In this document: positions 33,566-45,621 of the stretch, piece by piece
Layout: every line of letters begins with the position of its first letter
Position numbering within the stretch: the stretch's first letter is position 1
Assembly (NCBI GenBank): GCA_019828545.1
Contig: JACVRA010000165.1
Coordinates: forward strand, 620,001 to 684,000
Length of the DNA: 64,000 nt
Reading direction: 5' to 3'
Source: Paracamarosporium sp. OC-R06-R3
Lineage: Eukaryota; Ascomycota; Dothideomycetes; Pleosporales; Didymosphaeriaceae
Made by a program: the position numbers and the translations under genes
The notes under the pieces: generated by a model
The model's database searches: none
Seen by the model: the letters and a program-made list of their open reading frames with translations, nothing else
Told to the model about the DNA's origin: nothing

Positions 33566-34073
33566 ATGTCGACCAGCACACCACCCTATCAGCTAGTTCT
33601 GGTCTTCACGGATCCTGAAAGGCCTCGGCCTGTGCAGCTCTGCTGCAACTCTGGCTTGCTGGAGGACTTCGAGATGCCATGTGGCAAGTAAGTGCTCCCC
33701 CTCGACCCTTCCGCGATGTTTTCTGACGCTGCAGGCGATCTCCCTTTGACAAGCCAAAACTACAATTACGGCGACCAACTCCTGACAGCGACGTCTTGGC
33801 GTCAAGTGACGATGACCACGAGAACGTTACGCCTTCTCCAATCTGCTCTACTACGGCTTTAAGCCTAACGGTAAGTTGATTATCATTGATGGCATAAAAA
33901 TAAGTTAGTTGAAAGACTTCACTAACCTCTGCATTGATAAGGTCGCACCCAACTACTCCTTCCCATGTATTGGACGACTCTTCCAAAGCTCCCACAATGT
34001 GGAATACGAACAGTTTCACCATCGGACTATCAACCAATCGCTTGAAGAAGGGTTTTCTGGCATATCTGTATGA
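33566..34073 (+). CDS. Orphan protein, 129 aa
   Basis: Three exons (33566-33687, 33735-33870, 33942-34073) join in phase across GT-AG introns of 47 and 71 nt. The protein opens MSTSTPPYQLVLVFTDPERP, has a Cys pair (QLCCNSG), a Pro/Asp/Ser-rich middle (LRRPTPDSDVLASSDDDHEN) and a hydrophilic end (HRTINQSLEEGFSGISV). There is no signal peptide or membrane segment, and I recognise no family. Residues 11-21 come from the 33-bp repeat that also lies upstream, and the start abuts a triplicated 16-mer, so the 5' end is young. Either an old gene whose front was remodelled or a recently born gene would fit. Confidence 0.5.
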
Positions 34074-35535
34074 GTGGATAGAGCGGGATTACGAAAAAGG
34101 TTATAACGTATAGCCTTGAGAGCGTCATATCTTTTCGGAAAGATTTTTTGAGCCCAGGGTCGCGAATAAGTGCAGTCATGTCGTATGTTCAATGGATAGC
34201 TTTTTATGACACCGTGATTCGACTGTGTTCTCTTTCAGTTTTTACGTAGGCCTATGGGAATGGCTCATATCATATCGAGGGTCATTCGAAGGACGTTAGC
34301 AACATTAAGATGTTAATACAAGGAAAACGGCCGGTAAAGAGACGACCAAGAGCGGGTTTTAGCCATCTTATGGCCATGCCGGAAGGCTTGCAAGTGCTCA
34401 GTTGTGTAGTAGATCTTCCTGGTGCATTGTGACAGGCACATCCACGGTGCCCCTGAAAGCAAAATTATTCGAGCTGGTGTGTTGAACAAATAGAATGGTA
34501 TCGTAAGCCTAGTTAACAGCCATCGACTGCGCGCATCTGCAGCGTTGGTATCACACCCGCTACTGATTCTTTGTTATGTGACGTCGCTTTCACTGGATGC
34601 GCGCTGACTTTCGAATGTTTTGTCCGCAATGCCCCCTACCTTCGCTCAACCGCTGTACAACCGAATCCATAGTATCGGCACTTATTATAGATCACGCTGA
34701 AACAGTTGTACGCACCGAATCTCTGCATCTGCAGGTAGTCGCTGCACGTCCTCCCCACCCAATCTGCATCAGGGTCGGACCTGCTCTAGTTCGCCTACCT
34801 CGACCGATACGATAACGCGACGGCTTGCGACATAGCAGAAGAACAATCTTCTGCAAAAAAATGATGTTTTGAGTGCTTGTGGGCCTGGAGCAGTCGCTAG
34901 CACAGGGCTATGGCTTTGAAGGTGCGCTCTGCCTTCCACCGAAGCCTATAGTGAGCTATTGAGACTCTGAGATACTTGAAATGACGCCCTGCATGGCAGG
35001 GGGCATATTCAAATGCAATGAAGTGTGCCCACAGGTCGCCTACTGATACGATCGTGGATCGAGGATTGAAGCTATCGCCTCTGACGGACGCACCAGCGGC
35101 AAAACCCATTCTCTTCTACTCCTGTGCCCTCCACGCTATTGTCGATGACGATGAACGTACACTGAATGCGTTTCAATACTATGGAGTGTACACTGACACG
35201 TCAACTACAAGCGCTCCGATAGAGTTAGTCTCACGGCATTGACTCCTGCCTACCTATCCACTCCGCGAACCACTTCAACAAGCGCACGAACTGCACGTCA
35301 AAGTCTCGTCCCTGGATCACATAGTCGAGACATAGTTGAGGTAAGAAGTTCGCCCATTGGAATGTCCGACTCTTTGCCAGTTCACTTTTTGGAATTGGTG
35401 CGCCACCCTAGTCCCGAGGCAGGCTGTCAGTGCTACAAATTTAGCGAATTTGCCGCGTCTTTTCCGATTCTCGAACCTGCATAAGAGTTACAGCGTGTGT
35501 GTGGAAAAGCGCGCACAATCACCCCTTTCCCACAA

Positions 35536-35577
35536 CGACCGACCGACCGACCGACCGACCGACCGACCGACCGACCG
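35536..35577 (+). repeat. (CGAC)n microsatellite, about 10 units
   Basis: An uninterrupted tetranucleotide run of GACC/CGAC begins after CCCACAA and ends in CCGCCG. It is a candidate for length polymorphism between strains. Confidence 0.95.
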
Positions 35578-38500
35578 CCGATACGAATCCATACTTTTGA
35601 GATGCGAGAAAGTACGAAGTGATGTACAAAAGAGCATAACTACAATGAGCCTTGCAGAGCTCCGGGGCTCAGTAAGGGCGCAGGGGTTGGGACTAGGTCG
35701 TAAAACGGATATTAGAGGCTGCTTCTCGAACGGCGGAGCGCCAACAGGACTTGAGCATTGGCGTCAGTGTGTAAACACACCCTGCGTTTCCCCACGTCAA
35801 GCCTTCAGCTCGCCTCTCTTTCACTCCCTAGGCAGATTTGCACTCAACAGCAACCCCAGTCTGATCAAGGTACGCCTTTGCTCGTCAGTCAACCCGACCA
35901 TCCGGTTCGTACTGGTTCGGTGTGTTTACATTCTTGAGAGTTGGCACTGACATACTGACAAGCAATCTTGAACCCCTGTATTTCAACGATTACGTCGCTT
36001 TCAACCTGTCGAGGCACTGCATACCAGTAGGAACAATAACCTCTTATACATGACAAGCTGCTGGGCGTAGTTTGTAACCCCGAATCTGATACCAAGGAGC
36101 TTTTCATAGACATTGAGCGATCGAGCCTCAATGAGACAGACTCAGCGATGATGAATAGCACAGTGAGCAAGATTGAATTTGCTTCTTGAGGTCATGCTGG
36201 GGCATCCTGGCGCTGGGATATGCGCTCGCTGAGGGGGGTGTGGTTGCGCACTCTTTTGAGGGAAGGAGGCCCGCACCACGGCGAAGCACCAGCGGCAAGG
36301 CGCATTTGGTGGTGGTGATCGAACACTTTAGGCCACGACGAGAATTTTCCAAGCTAGATGTAGGTGCACATACTCTCTACGCAGTGCCCTCGCGTAAGGT
36401 AGCTCGCACTTCCACACACCCCATCCCACTGTCGTCCAAAGGCTTGGCGCTGCGAGCAGCGCCAACGGATAAGGCGGGCGCGGGGCCACGGAAATCAACA
36501 CCAACGAAAGTTCTTCTACACCAGACCGACTACGGATACCAGTTCTTTCCCGGATAGAGCGTTCATCTAGAAGCGACTCTGTTGACGTCGTGGCGGACCA
36601 ACCAACCGAACGCATCGTGCAACGACCTGTTCGTCCAGGACCCTCGTACAGCCATTTAGCGGTTCGAACTCGATCCCTTACGCCGCCGCATATAGAATGG
36701 GTTCCAATCCTTCCGTAGGACTGATCCAGAACAGTCTCACCTAGTCTACTAGGTTGTGAGTGATACACTATGAAGATTTTGGTGGCGGTGTCGGAGGCCC
36801 TCATGGCTGAGTTTGGTGGCACTGTTTCTGACGTGAAAAAGCATGTATGCATACTACAAAACATCCTCAGATATTTGTGGTCGTTGGCCTGAACTCCATG
36901 CTGACATAGATTACCACGGCTAGGGAACTGTCATGACTTCGCCTCTTCTCGATGAAGCCTGCCTACAATCTTGAAGGTCGCGCGCATTTAACTCCGCCGT
37001 TCTCAGACTACGCTCTCAGCCTGCTTGCCGCTGTTTTCGGCCCACAAGTAATGCACGGACTGATAAGCGGCCATCAATAATAGCAGGTTATTGGCAACAT
37101 TAGTACATTCGGGATGGGAGCGGGCCAGAATGCCTGTTCAGCGCAGAGATCCTGTCGAAAATGCCGATCAACATCTCGTAACAATGTCAGCATATCCAAG
37201 TGTAGACCGTGGAACATACACTGGAAGTGTGGTAGCAATTCGCAGATTGTACTTCTTCTCAAGTACAGCGGCTTCGGTGAGCCAATATCCAAAGACGCTT
37301 TCGATGGATCCTTGTCCCTGTCGAGCATGACCCCCATGACAACGCAGACCAGCTTGGTACATGCGTCAGAGATGCAGCAAAGAAGTGTTGACTCAGACGG
37401 AGACTGGATTGCTCCATCCGCAGAATTGAGTTATCAAGGTCTCCGCTTTGATGGTTCTAATTGATGGTTGAACTTTAACCTCTTATGTAGGTTGGTCGAT
37501 ATTTACGAAACTAACTTCGTCGCCTTTGTACCGTTGACGATACCTGACGCTGACTAGAAGACAGATGTGTCTGAACTTTCGGTGTTCTTCGATCGAAAAA
37601 TACACGTCGCCTCGATCCCGTCGTATTACCGGTGTGGTACAGCAACCCTACCATAGCAATACAGGTTGACAACGTCAGAAGCATCTAGGTATGCATTATC
37701 CTGACGAGCGATGCGATCTGGAACGGACATTGGAACAAACCAGTGGAGAACCAGATTGCGATGCCTGCAAATGATCGCCGCCGTCTGTTCTGGGATTGAC
37801 TATTCTATCGGCTGTACCAGGGTAGCCACTAGCCATTGCCAGAATACTGTATGATAGCATGGTGCCGTTAAAAGAGCAAACGATCTTCTCGGGAGTCTGA
37901 GCTGCTAGCATGGCAGACTTGATTCTAGCGAATGTTGTCACATTACGGCGCATTCTTCGACTGACATTCCTGGGTCAAATATCGGTAAGGAGTCTTTTGC
38001 TTTGTATTCTTTTTCTTAATGACCAAACCGCGTTGGAGATCTGAACAGCCTTCTACTGCGGACTTGATCTAGAGCACGGGGATCCGTAGATCCGTGCTTC
38101 TTCGGATGCTCTAGGCTTCGATGTGCAAAACCAAACAACTCGACTGACCGATATCGTTGATATTAGGATCTGTTGTTCTCTTGCTGACTGCGACATGCTG
38201 ACTTTCTTACCAGGTGACGGATTGTCTGGAGCTGGCATTCGAGCTGGTCCGAGGATAAAGCGATTCAACCGAATGTGCGAAACCCGACCATGATGAGTAT
38301 CGATCGTCGTTACACCGCGAAGGCTAGAGATTCTAGCAGTAAATTATCACAAAAAGAAAATGCCAACAAGACAGATACCAATGCTGCGTCAAAAGACTAG
38401 GCGGAAGAATCTAGCGTTCAGCTTCATCTTGGGGACTCGCTTTGAAGCTACCAACTGGTCGTTCCATAAGCTGTGGATTTGGTGTGCGCACGCTGCGAAA

Positions 38501-40654
38501 TACGAAACGACATCGTTCCTAGCGTTGAGCTCGTTCCGTGGATCAGGGGCAACGCTAAGTAAAGTCGGTGCGCTAGCTCAACAGGATGTGTTCATCCTAC
38601 TCCGGCATCTTATCTCAACGATACACACTTACCTTCCCACATTGTATCGCGATCTTGATCGTCGTTTTACAACTTGTACCCGATACAGACCGAACCTTTC
38701 TGCAGTGGTTGGGAGCCACCTGTAGATGGAGCATTGGGAGTGGCGTCTTGCAGAAGGCGACGATTTGCGCGCACGCAGCCCTACGGCAAACCTGATATCG
38801 TTCCCAACGATCGTGGTAAGGAGGGATGGTGATCTGCTTCTTTGTGCGTCGGATTTTTTCTCCCCGGCTTCTCACTGCACTATGGTATAAGCTCCTATGG
38901 TTCCTACCGTCTTGTAGCTGTTTCTTCTAGGCCGGTTTTACTCTGCTGCCGGATATTACTAGGGGCGGCCTTTCCCCTCCATTATTCAAAGAACCAAATG
39001 CGAATCCTGGTTATCCACAAGGCAACAAATCTGTCAGCCGCTTGAAATCATTGTTGCAACGCCAGACTTGAGGCTTCGGCGGAAGTGCTTGGCTTTTCCA
39101 AAGAGCATTCATCCATCCTCGGCGAATCATCCTCAGCGAAGTGCTCATTCTGGTGCTTTGAGATGCGCAGGAACCGGCGTGCAACGACCCGGGAGATTGC
39201 ATTTCGTCCCTCAAGCTTCATCATCAAGTGGCGTGTTTTCCCTTGACGCAGCAAGATTCGCGTTTTATGGATTCGTGCTGCATGTCATGCGGCGGAGGTG
39301 GGTTGTTAACGATAGCACGGCGGATCCGGCGGCCTGTTTTAGTCATTCGGACATTCGTCCTGTACCTTCTTTCGGATCTTCAGCAGAGTTGAGCGTTGTC
39401 CTGAGCCCGTCATTAACATGTAGTATCTGTCTCTTTGGATGGATACTCATCTTTCACGCCTCAATGTACCAAAGGCTATTACTGGATCCGATTTTGTTCC
39501 TGGTAACCGCTGGATAATTATGGGCCTGCTGCCTGCTTTCAGAATTGTTCCAGTTTACCTCTGGCATAGGGACTCTTATTGGCCTTCGAGCATTCAACCT
39601 GTCATCTGCATCTGGATCCACGGTCAGCACAATGTCATCATCAATTATGGAGACGTCATCCATGCTTCCGACTCCTCCCACCAATAATGCCTCATGCGTG
39701 TGTCAGGCTGTTTCGGAAAAGAAATGATCCAGTCAAATCTCACATCGCCAATTTCACCCTCTATTAGCTTCGTTACAATGCGAATGGAAGGTCTATTGCG
39801 CGCATCTGCATCCCTGGTCAATCCCCCGTGGTCTCACCGCGTAATTTAGGTACATACCTCGCACTGCAGTTGAGTCGAAGAAGTCGGACATGTCTCCGGA
39901 GACGACACCGGAAAAACTGTGGCAAACATAAACGGCGTCCTAAGTCCACATCTCACTGCAGAGCAGGCGAGCATTGTTCAGTGTCATGACAACTTGACTC
40001 AGACCTGGTGAGCCGATGAGGACCGGTTCCCGCTCGCTTGATAACAAAGTTTCCATCGGTGGTGTATGTGTCCTTGGATATTCGCATCGGAATCATTACG
40101 CTTTACATGACGCATACCTTAAATATCTATCAAAGTAATGTGAAGCTGCAACTGTAAGCGAACTTTCGAGTCGGGAAGGGAAATACCTCAAATTCCGCAA
40201 ACATCAGCCACACCGGGGACCCAGACTCATATGTCATCAATCATGTTGCATTACATTGCATACGCGGCATATCTGGAAGAGAATCAGCCCCACCCAGTAC
40301 TCGCGAGGACAAAAACAAATTGTTTCTCACCCAAGGGTTAGGCAGCCTTATTCAAGGTATACTGAATCCATACGTTCAATGAAGTTATCGGCTTGTGTTA
40401 GTCGCTGCGCGTCAGTCAAAGATGGAAAGTCGTTATCAAGTCCTTTCATAGTTGAGCGAAGTCGACGAAGTGGACAGTTTCGCGACATTTCTTCATGCTC
40501 ATATCGAATTGCCGAAAGGGTTAGCTAGCATAAGAATCCAGTGCCTCATCGAGGGTCGACCGGAAGCTCGTGCTGGTGTCATATAGGAAGAGATTGAAAA
40601 TCTGAAAGAGCTGAGGATGAGAGGAAGAAAACGAATAAGATCGACAGCAGGGAA

Positions 40655-40720
40655 GAACCGAGATGAAGAGAACCGAGATGAAGAGAACCGAGATGAAAAA
40701 ACCGAGATGAAAGAACCGAG
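40655..40720 (+). repeat. Minisatellite, 13-15-bp unit, about 5 copies
   Basis: Units of the form GAACCGAGATGAAGA at 40655, 40670 and 40685, then shortened variants ending in GAACCGAGCATA. On the minus strand they encode a Ser/Phe/Arg-rich low-complexity stretch. Confidence 0.9.
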
Positions 40721-41899
40721 CATAAAACCGATATCGGGGAAAGGTTGCCTATCTAGAGAGCTTAGATAAAGACTGCGCCGGTCGCAGAAAGATTGCCACG
40801 GGAGAGCAAAGCTCTTGGGCCAAAAGAAACCGCTCGTCGTGCTGTCGGAGCATCGAGGAGTCGGGGGTGAGCCTCGCGCTCCTCATACCGTACCGCCCAC
40901 CACCGCATGCTTGGACGTCGCTCCCTCCCCCAGGTGAGCGTTCTGGGCAATCCCCTATCCATCCTCAAATGGATACCACCGAATGCAACCGAAGTCACAC
41001 TCCTACGACACTACATAAGCCCATGGTCCATTCCTAGGATAGGACTGCTGCTAGAAGATAGCCGACAACCCCATGTTGCCAAGACCAAAATGTATTTGAG
41101 GCGAGTCGACGCGATAATGTGCAACGACAAACACCCAACACCAAGCAGAGCTTGACATTCACAGCAGTCTCTTTCCGTAAGACACATGCAACGGTTCGTG
41201 AAGGATGGCGGGTTGAACCACAATGGGTAGCTTTCTACACTGAGCAGCTTGCGCTTGAGTTCGCTCCGTTGCAAACAAGAGGTGATGAACTGATACGATG
41301 ATGAGAATTGCGAGACTCGCGGGAAGCATCGAGTGGACTGAGATGATGGAAAGGGAAAAGGTCCGAGGATATCATGGATGACGGAACGAGTCGACGAAAG
41401 AGACGATATGCTTCCCGTTGACACTACCGACCACGAGAGCGTGGGGTAATAACTTAGGCTCTCTGATAGACTTGGAGCAGCCGGTAGTGTCGGATGCCCG
41501 TAACCCGGGACCAGGGATGTCGAACACTTGATCGGACGACCGAAGATGTTAGTGGTCGATGACATGATTGTCAGTGGTGTTCGATGTTGGCTAGTCGTGG
41601 TCCCCTCCTTCCATACCGCAAGGAAATATGCTCCCATCAGTACCCAGCCCCAACTCCGGACTCGGTTACTCACGCGGGCGTTATAAATTCCTACGACGCC
41701 CTCGCTTTTGCTTACCGGAATCATTGCCTTGTGGTACTCATCTAACGAGGGCATATCTTCAAACGATCTGGAGATCAAGTACCTAACCAGACCGACCTGA
41801 TGAGCGATATTTTCATCGAGACCCTACATGGTGCTGCCAATAGATATTGACCTGGCGTCGAGGTTTCGTTGATGTTATTCGAGGTGTTTCTTCGTGCGG

Positions 41900-42420
41900 T
41901 CACTGCCACGACTTTTTGAGCGTCCACGATTCAGACTCGCTGAATCTGGCGATCGCACCTTTCTGGGTTTTCATGACCGCCAGTGTCACTGGATCCAACC
42001 TTTGTCGCGTTGGATTTGTAACTCCAGATCTTGTGGGCGCGACTTCCCACTGCTTGAGTGAATCCAATGGGTTAGGTGGCGTACAAGTGGAGTCGATCCT
42101 CACCAGACCATATGAGACAAGTTTTGGGCCGTCATCAGATGCTCTGTTCCACATTGCCAGAAACACACTCCCGTTCTTCTTTCCCAGCGCCAACTTCGGA
42201 GTAGGCACGCCAGCAGTATACGTTCTTACGCTGCCTTTGTTTCGCTTACCGAAATCTTTGCCTTGCAGTACTTCATGAAGAAACGAAAGCCCATTTCCAG
42301 GCAATGTGTACTTCAGGGATCCAACTTCATATCCCAGCGTCATAGCTTTGTCCCGCTATGGGTTTATGCTCGGCGAGAACAGTATTACGCTTGGTCTTGG
42401 GTATATACCGGGAGAATACC
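41900..42420 (-). pseudogene. Possible gene relic
   Basis: The minus-strand frame APRYSPGIYPRPSVILFSPS ends at an in-frame TAG (42358-42356), and the same frame continues as a 147-codon ORF beginning MTLGYEVGSLKYTLPGNG to 41900. Composition on both sides of the stop is protein-like. A C-to-T change (CAG to TAG) would explain the break. The family is not recognised, so chance remains possible. Confidence 0.25.
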
Positions 42421-45400
42421 TCGGTGCTTCCAAGAAACCTATTCGAGCTTTGATCCGGCAAGTCCTCCTGTGTATCCGATACTCAGATTGTCCGGCATCC
42501 AGCGTGTAGGCAAAGCTGAATCTCGGATTGACTGTCTTCCACCCTGCTTATTATGCGACCTGCCGTGCTGTAAACTGTATCGCCGCATTCGTTCTCGCTT
42601 CGTGCGTTTCGAGTTCGTGATCGGGGACGACGGTCGGCAGCGCTGGGTCGGGTGCTGGTGATATACGTTTCGAACAACGCAGCGCGTGAGATAGCACAGA
42701 GGACTTATCATCATATTCGGTCGATCAGAAGGAGATCTGCGGTCGGTCGCTCCTTTTGCGGCGTCGAGGGGCAGCTACCGTTGGTGGTAGTCTACTCAGG
42801 AGTGCGGGAAAGCTACGTAAGATGAAGTCAGCAAAGCCGGTACAAGTAGTATCGAGGGAAACCGGCCTACCCGAGAGAGAGGGTCTACCTTCTGTTATCG
42901 ATGAGGGCAGATGGTGCCGGAAGCTCGATATCACCGCCAGCGAGCTTGCACCTCCATTGGAGCTGTCATAGCACGCCAAGTCAGCAATGTTGTTTGCCAG
43001 AGCTTTTCCAAAGGCCGCGGGCTCGAGGATCATACTTGGGAATAAGTGTCTACCTTCCGTTATGACTGAGGCAGATGGCAGTCGCAAAAGTTATCGCTTC
43101 CCCAACGGCACGCGCACGTAACGGCAGGCGATATGGCGGGTCTCAGGTTGTTCGAGGGACCTGTCTGGAGCCGTCGGATGGCCCCCCGATCGCTATGGAG
43201 GTGGTTTGAGTTGCTGCATGTTCGAATCCAGCGGCTGGGCAGTCAAACGCTGCGGCTACCCGCTTGTGGCCGAGGATTGCGTAGCGAGAATGCTCTGGCT
43301 TGCCCCTGGAAGCTCGGGTCGAGGGCCTTGGATGCCCCCATATCCTGGCGATGGTGATCAATATATGTCACGCCCGTCGCGGGGTTCTCTAGCAAAGGGA
43401 GCGTATGGGGCTGGCGAACTCGAGAGACGCCGCCACGCGATTGCGGTCGAGCGGAGGCATCAGAAGCTCTCGCGGTGGACAAAGAAGATCCGAGCTGCAA
43501 GATACAAGCAACAACAGCATGTCTGCAGCTAAGGTGGCGTGGTGGGGTGGGTGGTCGATGGGGACAGGTGGGGCTCCCGACTATCGTGGGAATTTCTGGT
43601 GTTGCGTTTTCGCCGCTCGAGTCCTTCACCGGCCTACCTCTGTACGTCTACGACGCAACGACGAACGCTCCCACAAGCTTCGGACCATATCCAAAATGCT
43701 CGGCGCTTTGAACCTATCCTCCGCAGAATTTATTTTGATCCAATTTGGTTGGAGTACCATGGCGCCGCAAGCTCCGAAGCGCCCGCCAGCGTAGGCGCGA
43801 CAACCCCTACCCCTTCCACACACCCAGCTCAGCATATATATAGTCTTCGGACTACCCTCAGAAGCTTCAGCACGGCAACTTTACCCTCCAAAGCATTCAA
43901 TTTGACCCCAGAATGTCTAGGAATGTGGTGCCGACAGCTCCGTAGCCTCCAAAAGTGCTGATCTTGGCATGAGCACGCCAGCACACCAGCGCTGCGCAGG
44001 GCATCACAGCACCGACCTCAGTACCAAGCTCTCCGCCACCGACATCGCGCTGCCTCGACGCGTTGACGCTGCACCAACGTCGTCCTTCTCCCCGCACGAG
44101 CTCCCCCGCATCCTTCTCCGCATCCTCCGCATCCTATGCCCGATGGCGTAGAGCATCCGACCGAACCCCAAGCTCTCCCGATGTCCACCCGAACTATACA
44201 CTTGGGATCCTCCCGAGTGATGCTTGCATATCCTACAAAACCCGCTTATGCAACAAGGCACGTGCTATTAGGCTGCGGACAATACCTACAGCATTGTGAT
44301 CAAAGGTCTTCGATGAGTTTGACCGGTCTCTAAAACTTCCTCCGACTCAAAGGTAGCCGCAGCTGGGAGCAGATCAGAGCACGTAGAGAGAGGAGCGCAA
44401 GCAATGCACACAACACCAAATACTACGGGAAGACGGCATTAGAACCGTGCGACGGTTCCTCGCCGAGTCCGACGATAAATTCTCAGGTGGTAGCATCACA
44501 ATAGCACCACGCTGGAGTTGTCTAATAGCCACACGAACAAAAAAGCAAACAGCGGAACGGAGACCTTCTTAGGCCCGTCAGAAGCGACGAAGCGGTCTAA
44601 CGACCTTCTCGACATCGCCCACTGCAGTCGGAAATGTGCAGATGTGCGGATCTGGCAAAAACAGCATGGTCTTGGGTACAGGTGAGAATGGATTTCCATG
44701 GCAAACAATCCCGCGCTCCGGGCGTGCTAGGGATATATCATGAAACAAGCACATGAGAGCAGCACACTTGGACATTTTTCAACGCTGGGAGCACGGGAAG
44801 CAAGATTTGACAGGTACGTTAAATGCAGCAAGCAGATCAGTGGATACTATCAGGAGCAACAACATCACAGTAGATACTGTCAAGGCGGTATAGCCGTACA
44901 TCAGACATGAAAACAGTCTCTAGCGTGTAGGGCTCACATCGAAAGCGGGTATTTCTTTCTCTAGCTTCGGAACTGCTTACTCGCAGATTACAGTAAGAAG
45001 GCAAAACAATTCCTTTAGGTTTCGATATAGAGATGGTGCTATTCGCATATTTTAGTGCTGCACACAATGGCCTATTTCCCTCAAATAGCAAATGTGTTCA
45101 ACGAACGATACCTAGTCTACAACAACATACTTCTACCACAAGCTGTTCCTACATACATCGACTAAATCGAATTTGGCTACACGTCCGGTTTTAATACGAT
45201 CACGCGAGTAGTCAATCCTGGCAAAAATGGCCACTAGAAAGCACTGCGCTAGGTGGCTTCAGCATGTGCACGTCTACTCTCGTAAGTCGAATGTTGTTTT
45301 TAGAGTCTCGGGCATCGGGATAATTTACTGATCAACATGTGACACGCAATATGGAAGACCGGTACAGCGCCATCCCACAAATCGCTCGTTTAGGCTTCCC

Positions 45401-45621
45401 CGGCTCGACCACTCAGCATGGAAAGACCCTGTTCCGGCAATATAGAATCACCACATCAAAATGCAAAACAATACCACCCGAGTCAGTGCACCGCTCACTG
45501 CCCGGGTTTACAAATTCTAAATTGGAGTTCTTCCGTGACCATAGAAGAGCTCAATTTATATCTAGACCCCGCGCAACTCTGCCACAAGTGGCGTATAACG
45601 CAGAACGAAGTTGTTTTCAAG

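Larger units (their letters stand above)
33426..33630 (+). repeat. 33-bp direct repeat, two copies 172 bp apart
   Basis: Copies at 33426-33458 and 33598-33630 share TCTGGTCTTCACGGATCCTGAA followed by GGC, one mismatch, TCGGCC. Copy 1 lies in the leader and supplies the uORF start; copy 2 lies in the coding sequence and encodes the VFTDPERPRP segment. Confidence 0.85.
34074..45621. other. Gene-poor 11.5-kb region
   Basis: No gene can be supported with confidence. Many frames of 60-150 codons, and one of 255 codons, occur on both strands without domains, start context or paired splice sites. A few minus-strand stretches read like former protein but are cut by stops: at 41900-42420, around 39454-39700 (DDIVLTVDPDADDRLNARRP) and around 39050-39250. 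Simple repeats lie at 35536 and 40655. A related 30-bp motif pair (GTCTACCTTCTGTTATCGA and GTCTACCTTCCGTTATGAC) occurs near 42885 and 43047. This looks like an accessory, decaying segment, but I find no transposase or reverse transcriptase. Confidence 0.45.

Noticed and set aside
36128..36864. Long overlapping ORFs on both strands (74-178 codons)
   Set aside because: They are mutual shadows in GC-rich DNA; neither has a domain or splice partner.
38090..38116. Short palindrome around GATCCGTAGATCCGTGC
   Set aside because: Resembles the GGATCCGTGAAGAC repeat only over a few bases; no wider similarity.
41011..41778. 255-codon minus-strand ORF
   Set aside because: Ser/Leu-rich composition without domain, start context or homolog-like motif; it lies in the gene-poor island and is probably chance.
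43200..43240. Possible B-box (GTTCGAATCC) near 43222
   Set aside because: No A-box, stem pairing or terminator around it.
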